Source: Pythium myriotylum
Lineage: Eukaryota; Oomycota; Peronosporomycetes; Pythiales; Pythiaceae
Length of the DNA stretch: 64,000 nt
NCBI GenBank assembly: GCA_023091665.1
Contig: JALJCQ010000023.1
Location: 1,488,001-1,552,000 of the forward strand
Direction of reading: 5' to 3'
Below are positions 1 to 11,290 of this stretch, piece by piece. Within the stretch, counting starts at the first letter, position 1. Each line of letters opens with the position of its first letter. The notes below the pieces were generated by a model, which saw nothing but the letters and a program-made list of their open reading frames with translations, was not told the origin of the DNA and did no database searches. Both the position numbers and the translations under genes were made by a program.

Positions 1-59
1 GCAGTTTTATTCAGAAACGATACCAAGGCTTTGCACCAGCTTTTGCAGATCTCTGACTA

Positions 60-2501
60 ATGGAAGATGAGCACATGCGCAAGAGCAAAACGCATTCACC
101 AACTGAAGAGGTGCCCTGCGCATGTGATGACCACCAACGTCACCGCCGCGATTTTAACTTACAGTCACGGCTCATTGAAGCAACCAATGATTTCGCCTTA
201 CGTGTCCTCCAAGATTTTGCCGCCATCCACGGCTATCAACTTCCACTTGCCAACTGGGACCAAGAGCAACTCGATCACACGTTCATCACAGAGGTGTCCG
301 CGGTCGCTCGTGCATCCGGGGCAACACTTCCTGTCTTCATCCGTGCAATTCGCGGTGAGACCACCGAGGATCCGCGACCCAACAAGCACCTTCACCAAAT
401 CCGTCGTCACATCGATAGTGTCGACAAATTGTCGCTGCTCCAGTGGAACCAAATCGTCGAGCACGGTGTGTGCCCGGAAGGGCTGCCAACAAAGCCGGTA
501 GTGCAATCACATCGACCACCAAACCACGGTTTCGCTCAACGGCATGAAGCTCTAGTACGAAAACACATTCGCAAAGGTGCACGTGACGGTCGATATCTCA
601 TCGTCGAAGAATCACTACTCCTGCAATGGCCTGAGATCTTTATCAGTCCGATTGGTGCAGTGGAGAAATCCTCAGATGACGGTGTTGATGTTCGGGTCAT
701 CAACGACTATTCGTTCCCTGATGGGGCATCCGTGAACGATTTCACATCACGGGAGTTGTTCCCAACGATTACGTACAACCCACCGGCCGACATTGCTTGC
801 CGAGTGCACGAACTACGACAAAAAGACCCCCACGCTGCGGTCATGATGATGCTCGGCGACGTGTCTGGAGCATATCGCCACGTGCCGATCAACGCCAACG
901 CGGCTCATATGTTTTCATTTCGTTTCGACGGGTACGTTGTGGTTGATTTGTCGTGTGGATTTGGTTGGTGTGGATCTCCTGCATTCTACTCGCTGGCGGG
1001 CACTCTCATCCATCAGTTGTACGAATCATCTCAACCAGCCGCTCAATCAACGTCAAAGCACACGATATCAAAGCTGCTCGGATCGCTTTGACACGTTAGT
1101 ATGTGCGTTCGTTCAACACGTGCATTTTTCCAGCGGCTACATTCGACTTGGGCTGCAGCGTCCTCATATCAACAAACCCGCCTATCAACTGATCTACGTC
1201 GTGACCTCATGTGGATCCAAACGCTACTCGACACAGGCGCGCTCAACAACGTACCAACTAGCTTGCTCGCACACACATCAGTACCCGACGTACACCTCTT
1301 CATGGACGCCAGCGACTCTGGTCTGTGTGTTCTCAATCCCGGACGGCGCGAGTACATTCGAGTGCAATTCAATGCCGAAGAACGTGCAAAGATCGCAACA
1401 GGTAGTTCCCAGGCAACTACGGCAAGCCTGCATTCCCAGATCATCGAGCTTCAATGGCGATCCCTGGCCGACACATCCAGACAGCACTACCTCAGTACGT
1501 GGCGCCAGTGGATCAAGTTCTGTTCAACACACAACCTGTCAACCTGGTTACCAGCCGACGACACCAATGCTCAATCCTTACAGCTCACTCTGTTCGCTGT
1601 TCACAGCTGGCGTTCAAACGATTCCTCACCAACACGACGTTCTGAAACAATACGATCTAAGCTCAGCCATATCGGATGGTGTCATCGCCTCGTCGCCGGA
1701 TTTTCCCCAAAGCTACAACCACACCACCAACTTGTTCTCGATGGGATGCGTCGAACCAGTGGCGTCCAACGCCAACGCGGCGCAGTCACCGTCGCGATGC
1801 TCCAAGCAATCGTCGATACGGTCGACTTCTCCGTCGCCCAACACCGCCTCATTTGTGGGGCTGCGATGCTGGGCTTCTTCTTTTGTCTGAGGGGATCCGA
1901 ATATCTCTCAACCAACGGCCGTCGGCACGCCTACTGCCTCCGCGTGGGCGACATTACAGTGTTCGATGCAACCGGCAACATATGATCGCGCTACGCGGAT
2001 GCCTCCAGCGTACGAATCATCCTTCGAGGAAGCAAAACGGACCAAGTCGGTGCAACAACCTCGCGAACACTCGTCAAGGGTCTACATCCGCCGCTATGTC
2101 CAGTCTTTGCAGCATTACTACTGATCACAAACGCCAAGTGCCTACGCCTACGAGCTGATGATCCTCTGTGTTCGATCTCACGAAACTCGGTGCTGTCTAC
2201 GTCCACGATGAGCAAGGTGATCAAGTGGGCAGCAGCGAAAATCAAGCTGGATCCATCACTATTCTCGACTCATTCTCTTCGTGCAGGCGGTGCCACTGCA
2301 CTCCACCAAGCCGACACTGTCCCTGATGAAATCAAGCTGCACGGTCGGTGGCGTTCACTAGCCTATCAGCGCTATATCAAACACCACGAAGGTTTTGCAT
2401 CGTTGCTAACTCGGCGCTTCGACAAACACGTCGCAAAGGTCCAAGCGGCTCGGCAACAAGGGGCTGCACGAGCAATCCAAACTCGTGCACCAAGCCTCTA
2501 A
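60..2501 (+). pseudogene. DIRS/Ngaro-like retroelement, RT-RNase H-tyrosine recombinase, internally deleted
   Basis: One reading frame runs through the whole block and is broken only by TGA at 1089-1091 and TGA at 1983-1985. Positions about 60-1020 encode a DIRS-type reverse transcriptase: GDVSGAYRHVPI, then DLSCGFGWCGSP. The RT catalytic Asp-Asp box is missing because sequence jumps from the GSPAFYSL motif to the end of the RT/RNase H connection. About 1290-1390 is a partial RNase H domain (FMDASDSGLCVLNP). About 1450-2400 is a tyrosine recombinase whose C-terminal part shows HSLR, a downstream GRW and a candidate Tyr in YQRYIKHH. Compared with the related element at 32.9-38.1 kb it lacks two internal segments, and the first TGA sits where that copy has Arg. 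The gag region, if present, lies left of the window. The family is clear; non-functionality follows from the deletions. Confidence 0.85.
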
Positions 2502-2744
2502 GCCTCAATGCAACGTTGTTTGTCCCCACGCACACGGAGAGCAAAGGAAAGTCCATAATTCCATATGGTGTTTACAACACTATTTTCATGATTGGTCCAT
2601 TCCTATCGTCCATGACGAAACGAATAAAACCGAGGTTTTTTCGCCCTAAACCTCGCAGCTGCGAAGGGGCGAAAAATAACGACTTGATCCAAAACGACGA
2701 GAACCGAGCCAAAGCCAATCCTTGGTCAACAGCAAGCGGCGAGA

Positions 2745-3038
2745 ATGGAGCGATCTGGCGGCAGAAGCGGCGGCGGCAGCAACAGCGATCAAGAGCGAGA
2801 TCGTCAAGGTGCCAGCAGCGACGATCAAACTGGCGGCGCAAGCGGCGAGCACGACACCAGCAGCACCACCAGTGGTGCTGCTGGGAAGAGAGCATGTCGT
2901 GCTCGTCACGATCAAGCTCCTTTTAAACGACGCAGAAGCCCGCGATTTGGCGCGCTGGAGGAGGCGATGGGAGCTGCTCATGATGCACTGACAGTTGGTA
3001 CGTATCACGACGTTGATGATGTAAAAGCGTTGATCTAA
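2745..3038 (+). other. Gly/Ser/Ala-rich open frame, unknown
   Basis: A 97-residue ATG frame with a low-complexity Gly/Ser/Asp-rich N-terminus, a short basic KRRR stretch and an acidic end (YHDVDDVKALI). It lies between the recombinase remnant and the Ulp1-type protease but is in a different frame from the protease. It could be the N-terminal part of a broken protease-element gene or simply non-coding low-complexity DNA. A second open frame overlaps on the same strand, so coding status is doubtful. Confidence 0.25.
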
Positions 3039-3100
3039 CTGCAAACATGCGCTAGTTTTCAGCGACATCAGCACATGTCTCGCCGGCGCAGATCCAGGCA

Positions 3101-3835
3101 ATGAAACGAGTCTACACGACCATTGAGTACTGCAAGGAGGGTGAAATCTTTTGTGAATGGTTAGACGACGAAGTGGCACGTGCCTTGACGAAGAAGTCGG
3201 ACGCTGACAAGCTTGAAGACTTGTCTGCGTTGATCAAGTCAATCTATCCACACGCATATATCCCAGGCCTTCCTGGCAGATATATGCGGAGTGTGTATCG
3301 AATCCACGCGTCTGGTTGGTTTCAAGGTGACTTGATCGAGGCGTTTGTGAACCGCTTGCAAGAAGTGTACGGATCGTGCCGGTACGCCGGGGTAATCGAG
3401 CGCGATCGAAAGGCGACAAAGACAAGACCAGCTGTTGAAGTGGAAGGGCGCATCCAAGACCGGATTGCTGAGTTGATTTCCGATGAAGGAGTTGACTTTG
3501 TCTTCGTTGTGATGAACCTCGACAACACCCACTGGACGTGCCTCATTGTTGACCCTTTGCCCAAAAAAGTCGCCACGTACGACTCTCTTGGTCATGGAAA
3601 CAAGGATCTGGATGCCGTGGCGTGGAATATCGCCGCCAACCTTGGCGGATACAGTGTCGTCTCAGGAAATAGCCCCCTCCAGCCCGACGGGAACAGCTGC
3701 GGTCTCTTCATTTGTTTCAAGCTTTGGCGCGCTTGTGACCATGACGTGTCAAGAATCATGACTAACAACGTCCTCAACACCAGACGTTTCGAGCTCACCT
3801 ACTTCGTGATGACCGGTAACCTCTTGCATAACTAG
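3101..3835 (+). CDS. Ulp1-type (C48) cysteine protease, probably transposon-associated
   Basis: 244 residues from an ATG. The C-terminal half has the C48 catalytic pattern: His144 in NTHWTCLIVDP, Asp161 in TYDSLG, Gln194 in LQPDGN and Cys200 in NSCGLFICF, in the right order and spacing. The N-terminal 120 residues have no domain I recognise. C48 enzymes process SUMO-like modifiers; in many protists and plants stand-alone copies travel with transposons (Mutator/KIDO-like and others). The element remnants on its left and a MULE remnant further right fit that, but I see no terminal repeats tying it to a specific element. The frame is intact. A role in SUMO metabolism cannot be concluded from sequence alone. 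Confidence 0.8.
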   Translation: MKRVYTTIEYCKEGEIFCEWLDDEVARALTKKSDADKLEDLSALIKSIYPHAYIPGLPGRYMRSVYRIHASGWFQGDLIEAFVNRLQEVYGSCRYAGVIERDRKATKTRPAVEVEGRIQDRIAELISDEGVDFVFVVMNLDNTHWTCLIVDPLPKKVATYDSLGHGNKDLDAVAWNIAANLGGYSVVSGNSPLQPDGNSCGLFICFKLWRACDHDVSRIMTNNVLNTRRFELTYFVMTGNLLHN

Positions 3836-4390
3836 GTAATTAGTCTCGACTAATATACTCATCCATTTGATCCACCTTCTACTTTGTTTCGTTCCATCGC
3901 ATGTGAAAAAAAAAAGCATGGATGAATCATGGAACAGGATGGGGAAATCATGGACCGATAATCTAGTGCAGTTCTTGAATGTCTTACTAGTTTGACCAGA
4001 TTCAAACGGGCTGCACATATGTATGGAGCGTAGAGCTCTTAGGAAATCATTTGCCGAGCACAACCTGCGGCACTCACACCTTCTCTTTGATTCTCCAGCT
4101 CGGGTTGAACTTTGAGGAATCTCGGAGGCCATAACTTGGCTCAAGTCAAGATCATGCGGCTTCGAGTTGAAGCTGTTTCCAAATGAATTGACTCTTTGAA
4201 TTTAGTCCTGGTAGTTTGCACTTCAACGAGTAGTTTTCACTTTCAGAAATCTCGAGGAAATCAGGATATATTACCACTAAATTTCATCGCTTTCGACAGG
4301 TTTCAAAATTTTGGCGAATGGTGGACGACTCATGGTCAGACGCGGATGAAGTATATGACTGTAATACCAGCCAATTTGGTTGGCAGGACA
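3836..4390. other. AT-richer intergenic DNA, no gene seen
   Basis: About 550 bp with no supported gene. An A-tract lies near 3906-3915. Base composition is visibly more AT-rich than the GC-rich genes elsewhere in the window. Confidence 0.5.
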
Positions 4391-4837
4391 TCCTGAAACA
4401 CCAAATCACCAAATTTTCCACTCAGATTCAGATTTGGTATCAGCATGAGTTGAAACTTGCAAGAAGCTTGCTGCGAGCGGATGCGCACGACTATACTGGC
4501 GCTCCTCGCCGCCCACCGCATCGCGCAGCAACCGCTTCGAGTGATAACCCGACGAGACACGCTTATACCTCGGCGTGCGCTTTTGGCGCCGACAGCATCG
4601 GCCACATCGTTCACACTGACGCTGCTTGGCGCAGAGCTTGGTGCTTCTTCGTCGTCCATCGGCGGCTCACTCGACCGAGTTCGGGCACCCTTAACAAGCA
4701 ACACGTGGTTCTGATGCGAAAATGGTCGACCGCCACCATTTTGTCGAGCGTGTCGACCACGCTCGATTTCAGGTAACATAAAATGGGCGATTGGTAGCGG
4801 TTCCACCATTTCTTTTTGGTGATTTGGTGTTCCAGGA
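4391..4837. repeat. MITE-like segment with 22-bp inverted ends
   Basis: The left end TCCTGAAACACCAAATCACC (4391-4410 and on) is the reverse complement, with one mismatch, of the right end at 4816-4837. A third copy of the right-end motif lies at 38430-38451. No convincing target-site duplication is visible. The 447-bp interior contains an open minus-strand frame that resembles nothing I know. This may be a MITE or an internal inverted repeat of a larger dispersed element. Confidence 0.45.
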
Positions 4838-5167
4838 AGCATCCAATGCTTTGGCTTCTGATTCATACGAAGCCGGTATCTTCTCCATACAAAATATGAC
4901 AGGATCCGGATGGGTTTGGCCATACTGACTCCACACATTTCTGCGCGATCACGCTCCCCACGCATATCGACTGTTAAATATCCCCTTTTCAAAAGTCGTT
5001 TTCTTCGAAGAGCTGGCCCCGGACTGCACAAGTCTGTTGGTCTCATCCACTTGGACCGTGGGTCAGTACATCTACCCATCTCCATATCATCTCCCTGCGG
5101 GAAAGAAATATGGATTATAACAGTTTCATAGAGAGTTGACAACGGCTTAGAGCGCGAACAAACTGTA
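4816..5167 (+). repeat. Dispersed repeat, copy 1
   Basis: Two blocks are shared with 38430-38552 in the same order: TTGGTGATTTGGTGTTCCAG with GGAAGCATCCA (4816-4846), and a 24-bp block starting GGCTTAGAGCGCGAACAAAC (5144-5167). The blocks are about 300 bp apart here but about 80 bp apart in copy 2, so copy 2 appears internally deleted. Confidence 0.6.
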
Positions 5168-6442
5168 CTGTACTGAGTGGCGTGGTGAGCATGCAATACG
5201 TAGCACTTCAAACTGTGCTACGCGTACGTATTCGAGACCGGGGACTAAATGAATGCAGCGCCAAAATTGTCCAAGAAAAAGTCAAAGAGCCCATCGTTTG
5301 CATTCAGTCGAACTCCCCGCGACAATTGTCATGTGTTTGCGACCGCGGAAGGCTTTGACTTGACATGAAGGTGATGCCCAACGGGAAAATACTGCCCTGT
5401 TTGCTACTGGAAACGAATGTGGAGTCGGAAGTTAGGCGCTCCTTTCGTGCCCTGTGTGGCCACTTCGCGGTGTGGTGACCCTGAAAGAGTGTCCAAGAAA
5501 GTCGGCATGAATCGATCGTTGTCGACTTCTCCCTCGGGGTCGACTTAGAGGCGCCGTTGTTCTGGTAGAGGAAGCGGTACGAAGGAGTTGGTGGACTGGT
5601 TACTGGTGTGCTTGACTTGGTCGGTGTGTGGATGTGGACTTGTTGCTTGGAGGGCAAATGTTGGAATGCTATTGCTTTTTAGTTGTGTTTTTTTTGTGCC
5701 CTCACTTTTCTTTTCTTCCTAGTGCTCCGACCTAGGATACTCACCATGTTGTCGTAGATGCAGAACGTAGAGACTGATCGCGGGGTCCGCGATCAGCGGC
5801 GGCGCGCCGAGGCACCGTTCGGCGTGCGTGGAGACGCACGCTGACTCGTGGGTTAGGAGATCGCCTTCTCACGGTGGTCCTTGCGGAGTCTTGGCGATGA
5901 GCGTATCGGCTCACGTCGATGCGCAATCGCCGTGAGCCGGGCAGAGCGCGTGGTCGCCTGCGGCGATGGTGCAGTTGACGTTGCAGCACGTGTGGCTCGG
6001 GATGAGCGGCAGTCATCATCAGTGAGCCGGGCGGCAGCTGCGGCAGGCTCGGAGGCTCGTGGTTCTTGTTGCCGCCCTGCTTCGGTGAGCTGGGCAGAGA
6101 CTCCTGGTTGAGCGGCCGCGCTCAGTCGCGGCTGAGCAGCACGACGTTGACCACGATCAGCACGCTGCTGATCGTGTCCAACGCCGGGCTGATTGCGAGC
6201 GAGTAGCTGCGGCTGACAATCGTGGTTGCGCAGTAGCTCGCATGCTCAAGTAACGAACTGGTTGGGAACGGGCCTCACGCCCAAATATGTTACGCCAACA
6301 CTACGGCACAAGAATATTTTTTACCTAACCCCACATATCGCTAAGTTGCGACCAGGACGCTGAGTACGTCTCACACGGGGCGAAACGAAACAAAACGAAA
6401 GAAACGACACGAAAACTTCCTCTCAAAACCATCGCGGAAAAC
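5168..6442. other. Long non-coding stretch with degenerate GC-rich repeats
   Basis: No gene is supported. From about 5930 to 6110 the phrase GTGAGCCGGGC recurs with spacing of roughly 60-95 bp. Nested short inverted repeats occur around 6115-6185 (for example GATCAGCACGCTGCTGATC). A purine-rich CGAAACGAAAC tract lies at 6380-6415. Confidence 0.4.
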
Positions 6443-6730
6443 TCATGTCCTCTCAAAAAACTGCCACGTCCTCTTCTCCGTCATATTGCCTAATGAGCCA
6501 AAGGCTGCCGATGTCGTGATGGTAGGGAGAATGTGTCGGCTTGCGTTCGCCAGGTTATTGATCTGTGAAATGGCGTCACGGTAAGCCAGAAAGTCTATGG
6601 AAATGTGGAAAGTTTTATCAGTGATCGCGTCACCCTTGCATGCCGTGCGATTCTTCCCTTTGCAGCTCCTCACCGCGCGCATGTAAAGCGCTGCCCTCTG
6701 ACACCACTCACGACGCGTTTTAGTCGGCAT
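6443..6730 (-). CDS. Hypothetical protein, 95 aa
   Basis: ATG-started frame with a basic N-terminus (MPTKTRREW) and a mixed hydrophobic centre. No signal peptide, membrane segment or known motif is seen. It stands alone between repeats and element fragments, so it may be a chance frame or a remnant. Confidence 0.2.
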   Translation of the reverse strand: MPTKTRREWCQRAALYMRAVRSCKGKNRTACKGDAITDKTFHISIDFLAYRDAISQINNLANASRHILPTITTSAAFGSLGNMTEKRTWQFFERT

Positions 6731-6885
6731 CCTGTAGATCCTGTCATCGGCCTGTTCAGATCCTGGTTCATGTGGTAAAGTGGCCGAGAATTTTAGGGCA
6801 CTAGACCGAGGTGATAGGCAGAGACTCTGGGTAGTACCATAGGAGGCTCCAGACTAACCCATACTATTAATACACTCGGTATCAG

Positions 6886-6904
6886 CCGCCGGTATCACCG
6901 GCGG
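6886..6904. repeat. Perfect short hairpin
   Basis: CCGCCGGT and ACCGGCGG are separated by three bases, and pairing extends imperfectly outside. It lies in a non-coding region left of a copia remnant. Function unknown. Confidence 0.5.
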
Positions 6905-7289
6905 AATCGATACTGAGACGATTGTGCCATCCCATAGCCGATTGGCTAAAATGGGGGCCGATTGCGTAGCCGAAAACCGCAGTCATCACCTGAATACAAA
7001 GAGGATGATCGGCAGGATACTGGCTGAATCGGCAGAAAAGGGGCATGTATTCAGCACTAGTAATGGGTGTAGAGCCGGTAGCGAACTTAGGGCAGACGAA
7101 CTTAGCGTAGGGATACTTAGGTCAGCTGATGAGACCAAGGTAATAGACTTCCGCTTTCACCGCCAAGCCCGCAAGCAAGCCGCGTCGTCTTGGCAAGAAA
7201 CGTCGCATCAAGGCTCACCGTCACCAACAGGAGTTGACGTTAAAGAAGACCCCGGCTGAACCTGGCTATTGCTGTCAGGGGAAGCCGAC

Positions 7290-7507
7290 GACTCTCAAGC
7301 GGCCGACTTGAAGCGCCACACAGCATACGCCACGGCCGGCCGCGTGCGCTGGGCTGCGTACTGTAGGCTCCCGATAACGGAACGATACGGCTTCTTCTTC
7401 ATGGACTCCTTCTCGTCGTCGGTTGCCGATCCATTCGCCTTCGACAGAATCAGGCTGAGGTCGCACAAACAATAGATTGCTCGAAAATTGAAGCTGAGTA
7501 GAAACAA
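7290..7507 (-). pseudogene. Ty1/copia reverse transcriptase remnant
   Basis: The minus-strand frame contains PYRSVIGSLQYAAQRTRPAV followed by AYAVWRF. This matches the conserved copia pol segment downstream of the RT active site (consensus YRxxVGSLxYxxxxTRPDIxxAV). Only this short part is preserved, with no active site, integrase or LTR nearby. A separate copia gag remnant lies at 11291-11852. Confidence 0.75.
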
Positions 7508-7585
7508 GCAGCATCGATGTACACTCGTGCAAGTTTCGGGTCACTGTGGCGTGCGCACAACACAGGAATGCCCGATGAAGGCTGA

Positions 7586-8560
7586 TTGGTGAACTTCGAG
7601 AGACCCCACTGCGGTTGCCGTTACTTCAGGAAGTTCCTAGTGTGTGAGCACTTGGTTATCGTACAAAACCGACAGGACCTCAGTGCTCTTGGCAAGAGAC
7701 GGAAGATTCTCGACCGATCTCGGAACACAAAGAAAAGGAAGCATGGTGGTGAATCAAGCGAAGCAAATGTCCACCCACTGTTTCGCTGAATGGATCTCAA
7801 AATCGCAAGACAAGTCGGGCTGACGCCTCCGCCCGTTCCACACTGAATGGTGTCTGTCCACCAATAGGCGCATCTTCCGGCATGACCTCCCAGCGTCTGG
7901 ATTGTTCGACAACAAGCGCAGCACCTACCAACGTCGCCGATCGGTCGACAGAGCAAACATGCAATTGGTTTTCACTGGTCAATGGGGCTCGGAAGACGCA
8001 GTATCGACAACAACAGCAACTCGACGTCAGTGATGCACGACACCGAACCACTCTCGAATATCAACACTATCGCGACCAGCTTTGGACCTCAACAAATCGA
8101 GCAACTGCTCGAGACCAACTCTTTGAGAGTTCTCACTCAATCCCCCTTGGAGATGACCAACCACGCGACCAGCGAATCGATTGGCAGCTAAATAATTCAG
8201 CTCAGCACGTCGAAAGGGAGCAGTACTATGATCGTGAGCGCCAGCCCGGGGCCACGACCAATTGCAGCAGTGGTGGGATTATAACGATAGGGGGCAGCAC
8301 ACCGAATGGGAACAACATCAAGCAGCAGCAACAACAGCGGCGTCAAGACCATTGCGGACAACGCTATGATCAGGAACAACTGTTTGTGGATCCCTCGAGC
8401 TTCACGGATCGACCTATGCGAAGTCACACCCTCCAACATGGACATCAGCAACGGTTTCAACGGTTCCAGCACTATCCGCATACAGTACGAATTGAGCAAG
8501 CACCCCATTCTTTTCACTTCAGCGACTACTCTCCCCGACGGCGAGGTCGACATCCCCTAG
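7586..8560 (+). pseudogene. MULE transposase C-terminal remnant with SWIM zinc finger
   Basis: The start of the block encodes CGCRYFRKFLVCEHLV, a SWIM finger (C-x-C ... C-x-H), the usual C-terminal module of Mutator-like transposases. The same frame stays mostly open downstream through Asn/Ser-rich sequence (7982-8191 and 8306-8560), interrupted by stops at about 7787, 8189 and 8282. The tail has no recognised domain. The DDE catalytic region is absent, so this is a 5'-truncated and decayed copy. A differently preserved MULE with DDE domain sits at 53.8-55.6 kb. Confidence 0.6.
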
Positions 8561-8589
8561 CGTCTCGTGCTCTCAACGTCGACTAACCA

Positions 8590-9356
8590 GGGGCTCCCAT
8601 CCCAGTCTCTGATGGAGCTACACGACATAAAGTGAACGCGTGCGCTACGAGTATTGATCTGCTTCATATAAAAGGTTAGCTGTGGGTTGCTCCGTGTCAA
8701 AAGATCATGCAACCACGACTCATACCCTCTCTGTCCAACAGTTACGGTTTCTGCTCGCTGTTCCATAACCGAGCTGATCACATGTGTACACTGCCGTGTT
8801 GTTCAAGACTGTCCAGTAAACGATCAAGACCAGACGTGGTCCTCAATGCTGCATGGTGAGTCCCTGTCTTTAGTTGCGTTCGCTGACACTCACCAACGCA
8901 TACTGTTCTTTCAGCTCCTATTTTGGGTGAGTAGCAGGAGTGCCTACACATGGTGTCGTTGTAGGTCACGACGGTGATATAGCAGCCCAACTTGTAATCG
9001 TGTGGCGGAAGCTGCTTGCGTCGATGCGTGCGGTACTACAAGGTGTGGACGTGTGTTGATTCTTGGCGTTGAGTCTGTTCACTGACGTTACCTGTGGCTA
9101 GGCACCTAAAGACGTGATGCATTTTCGGGAGTTAGCTGGACTATCCACATCAAAGTCTGCCACGGTCTTGCTCGGTTGAGACCCGGAACCTGCGTTCACA
9201 GTGCATTCTTGCTGATAAATCAAAACCTGGAATTGCAAGTACGATACGCCACACAGCATCTCTATGCGAGTTCAACTATGTTGGTGAAACTTCTGTCCGA
9301 TTTTGCATCAGCGTGCCCTCCTCATCGAGCTTCCGCATCAGAGTGCCGACAATGCA
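8590..9356. other. Intergenic, no gene seen
   Basis: Roughly 770 bp without supported coding potential, ending at the minisatellite. Confidence 0.45.
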
Positions 9357-9526
9357 TCTCGGACCCAAACACGCGAGAGCCTCCAGTGGATCGCGGAAGA
9401 TATCATCTGAGAGCCACCAGTGGATCTCGAACCCAAGCATCTGGGGGCCACCAGTGGATCTCGGACCCAAACATCCGGGAGCCACCTGCGGATCTCGGAC
9501 ACAAACATCCGAGAGCCACCAGCGGA
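9357..9526. repeat. 34-bp minisatellite, five copies
   Basis: Five consecutive 34-bp units begin with TCTCGGACCCAAACAYSCGA-like sequence and end in CCAGTGGA or close variants. Units 2 and 3 are the most diverged. The repeat produces overlapping open frames in several phases, which are artefacts of the repeat. Confidence 0.9.
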
Positions 9527-9633
9527 TCTGTACAAAGACTGATTGAAGAGAAGACCAAGAGTTTATACTTACCATGTATATTCAAAAATTATCTACTCAT
9601 CGACTTTGCTTTCATCCGAGCTTGATTGAGCCA

Positions 9634-10473
9634 CTACCGGATACGAGTGCTTGGAGAAAGTGTCTTTCTTTTTGAACTCTCTGTTGCACAAATGACAAAT
9701 CGCTCCTTCGTTGTTCTTCCGCTTGCGTGTTTCCGCAAGCTCCAACTTCCTTGGGTTCTTGATACAAAACGTCTGTGGTTGTCGCGAGCCTTTCTCTCCA
9801 AGAATACTTCAAAACAGAAGTTACACAAATATTTGTGCATCGGTACGGCTTCTGTCAAATCATCCTTCTGCTCGACACCTTCGACCCGCAGAAAACAGTG
9901 AATGCGAATGTGCTCGCGACTGTACTTCACTCCTGCATGAGGGAGATCACCACGAAGCACTATCATACCACCTTTTGGAATTTTCACTCGGGTACGGTTA
10001 CATTCCAAAACCTCTCCAGTGTAACCCGATGGGAATAGATCCTGCTCAGTGTCATCATCGATGGCGACGAAGAGCGATGCCTGCACCCAGGATTTCTTTT
10101 TGAGTGCCTGGGCAGTTTCAAAAGCTGGGAAATCGCGGTGCACGTCTTGTGGCATACCATCGGGTAGCGATTTAATCACAGTCCACTTCTTCAGTTGCCA
10201 ACCCGGGTAGATGGATTGCAGCAGGGTTGCCATGCGCTTGTGGAGGGGCGTGTTTTTCATCGGGATACCTGCCATCAGTCGTTGGTTGTAATTGTCGTTG
10301 TTGTCGTAGACCCTGTTGAATATTGGGCTGTATTCCAGTCGTGCAGCAGTGTCTACAAGTTGGTTGATTGTTTTCGTGCCGATCACGTTGTCGCGTACAA
10401 AATAGCCATTATTCCAGAACACGCCACGCAGTTCGCAGGACTCCTCAGAGGTGAATGTCTGTTGGGGGATCAT
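9634..10473 (-). CDS. 2-oxoglutarate/Fe(II)-type oxygenase-like protein with C-terminal C2H2-like finger
   Basis: 279 residues from the first ATG (the frame is open a little upstream without ATG). It shows the double-stranded beta-helix iron pattern: His112 and Asp114 in VHRDF, distal His179 in RGDLPHAG, and Arg190 in RIHCF as the likely 2OG-binding Arg. A segment near residue 220 (YLCNFCFEVFLERKARDNH) has two Cys and a later His, a partial C2H2-like finger. The last 50 residues are basic. Substrate unknown. No operon context; neighbours are a minisatellite and element remnants. The frame is intact, so this may be a real gene, though such families are multicopy in oomycetes. Confidence 0.6.
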   Translation of the reverse strand: MIPQQTFTSEESCELRGVFWNNGYFVRDNVIGTKTINQLVDTAARLEYSPIFNRVYDNNDNYNQRLMAGIPMKNTPLHKRMATLLQSIYPGWQLKKWTVIKSLPDGMPQDVHRDFPAFETAQALKKKSWVQASLFVAIDDDTEQDLFPSGYTGEVLECNRTRVKIPKGGMIVLRGDLPHAGVKYSREHIRIHCFLRVEGVEQKDDLTEAVPMHKYLCNFCFEVFLERKARDNHRRFVSRTQGSWSLRKHASGRTTKERFVICATESSKRKTLSPSTRIR

Positions 10474-10515
10474 CCGATTGTCGCTGCTCGGGTTCAGTTG
10501 TGATGATAGCCACAC

Positions 10516-11290
10516 GAGTCTCCCACTTAGCGTTTGTTTTCTGAAACAATCATTATGCCTCGCCTTCAGCCGTCCTGGCTATGTTCTAAGATTTGTACCT
10601 GACCAGGGTTATGATGTGTACTCGAAGCACTATGATGAAGACTTTTCCTCGAAAAAATACAGAGAAAACGTGGAAACACAGACGGTAGGTCATCATCCTA
10701 GTGTGTTCGGGAGCCGGGCCGCGATTAGCAGGGGGTCCCGCGTGATAGCACCGGAGCGGAGCGGAGGTTGCGGGCGTGGGTCATGCAAGTGGCAGACGGC
10801 GTACCCACAAGCCTGCAGTGAATGTACAATCGAGGCTCCTGCCCAACAGCGACCTTACCGACAACAGGTTGCCTACATGCACGTCACACGTATAAAGAGA
10901 CTGCGACAATCACACACGAATATTTGGATCACCTATTGATCATTTTCAACTAGTCTGCTGGGTTCCCCAGCCACTAGTTCGCCGCAGGCGGCTGGACCAC
11001 AAATCACCCAACTGCGTAATCAGGTGCTGATCACCAACCCACTGAGTCTGATACTACTTAGGCTCCTCAGATCTGTTCATACTGTATCAGGCCGTCAGGA
11101 CCTCAACGAAGTTTCAGCCACTGGGCCACGTCCCAGGTGCTGGGACGTTAGCACCAGGTCCCCCTCATGCAGACGCGCCTGGGGACACTGTGGATGCACT
11201 GACTTCAACGTGTGGGGCAGGCAACGCAGCATAAAGCTGCAGTCGCCTGTCGGAGGGGTTGGATGCTAACCGAATGTTGGGTGAGGTGCG
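10516..11290. other. Intergenic, no gene seen
   Basis: About 775 bp. Several short open frames have no protein-like features. Confidence 0.4.

Noticed and set aside
4336..5211. 291-codon open minus-strand frame
   Set aside because: Spans the MITE-like segment and the dispersed repeat, with no domain and mixed composition; judged fortuitous.
7882..8586. 234-codon Gln/Arg-rich frame
   Set aside because: Overlaps the more protein-like, phase-continuous MULE tail frame; its Gln/Arg/His richness is typical of a shifted frame over Asn/Ser codons.
9357..9526. CRISPR-like array
   Set aside because: Units are contiguous with no unique spacers, and the genome is eukaryotic.
9276..9585. Several overlapping ORFs in all phases
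   Set aside because: They are produced by the 34-bp minisatellite, whose length is not a multiple of three; no protein features.
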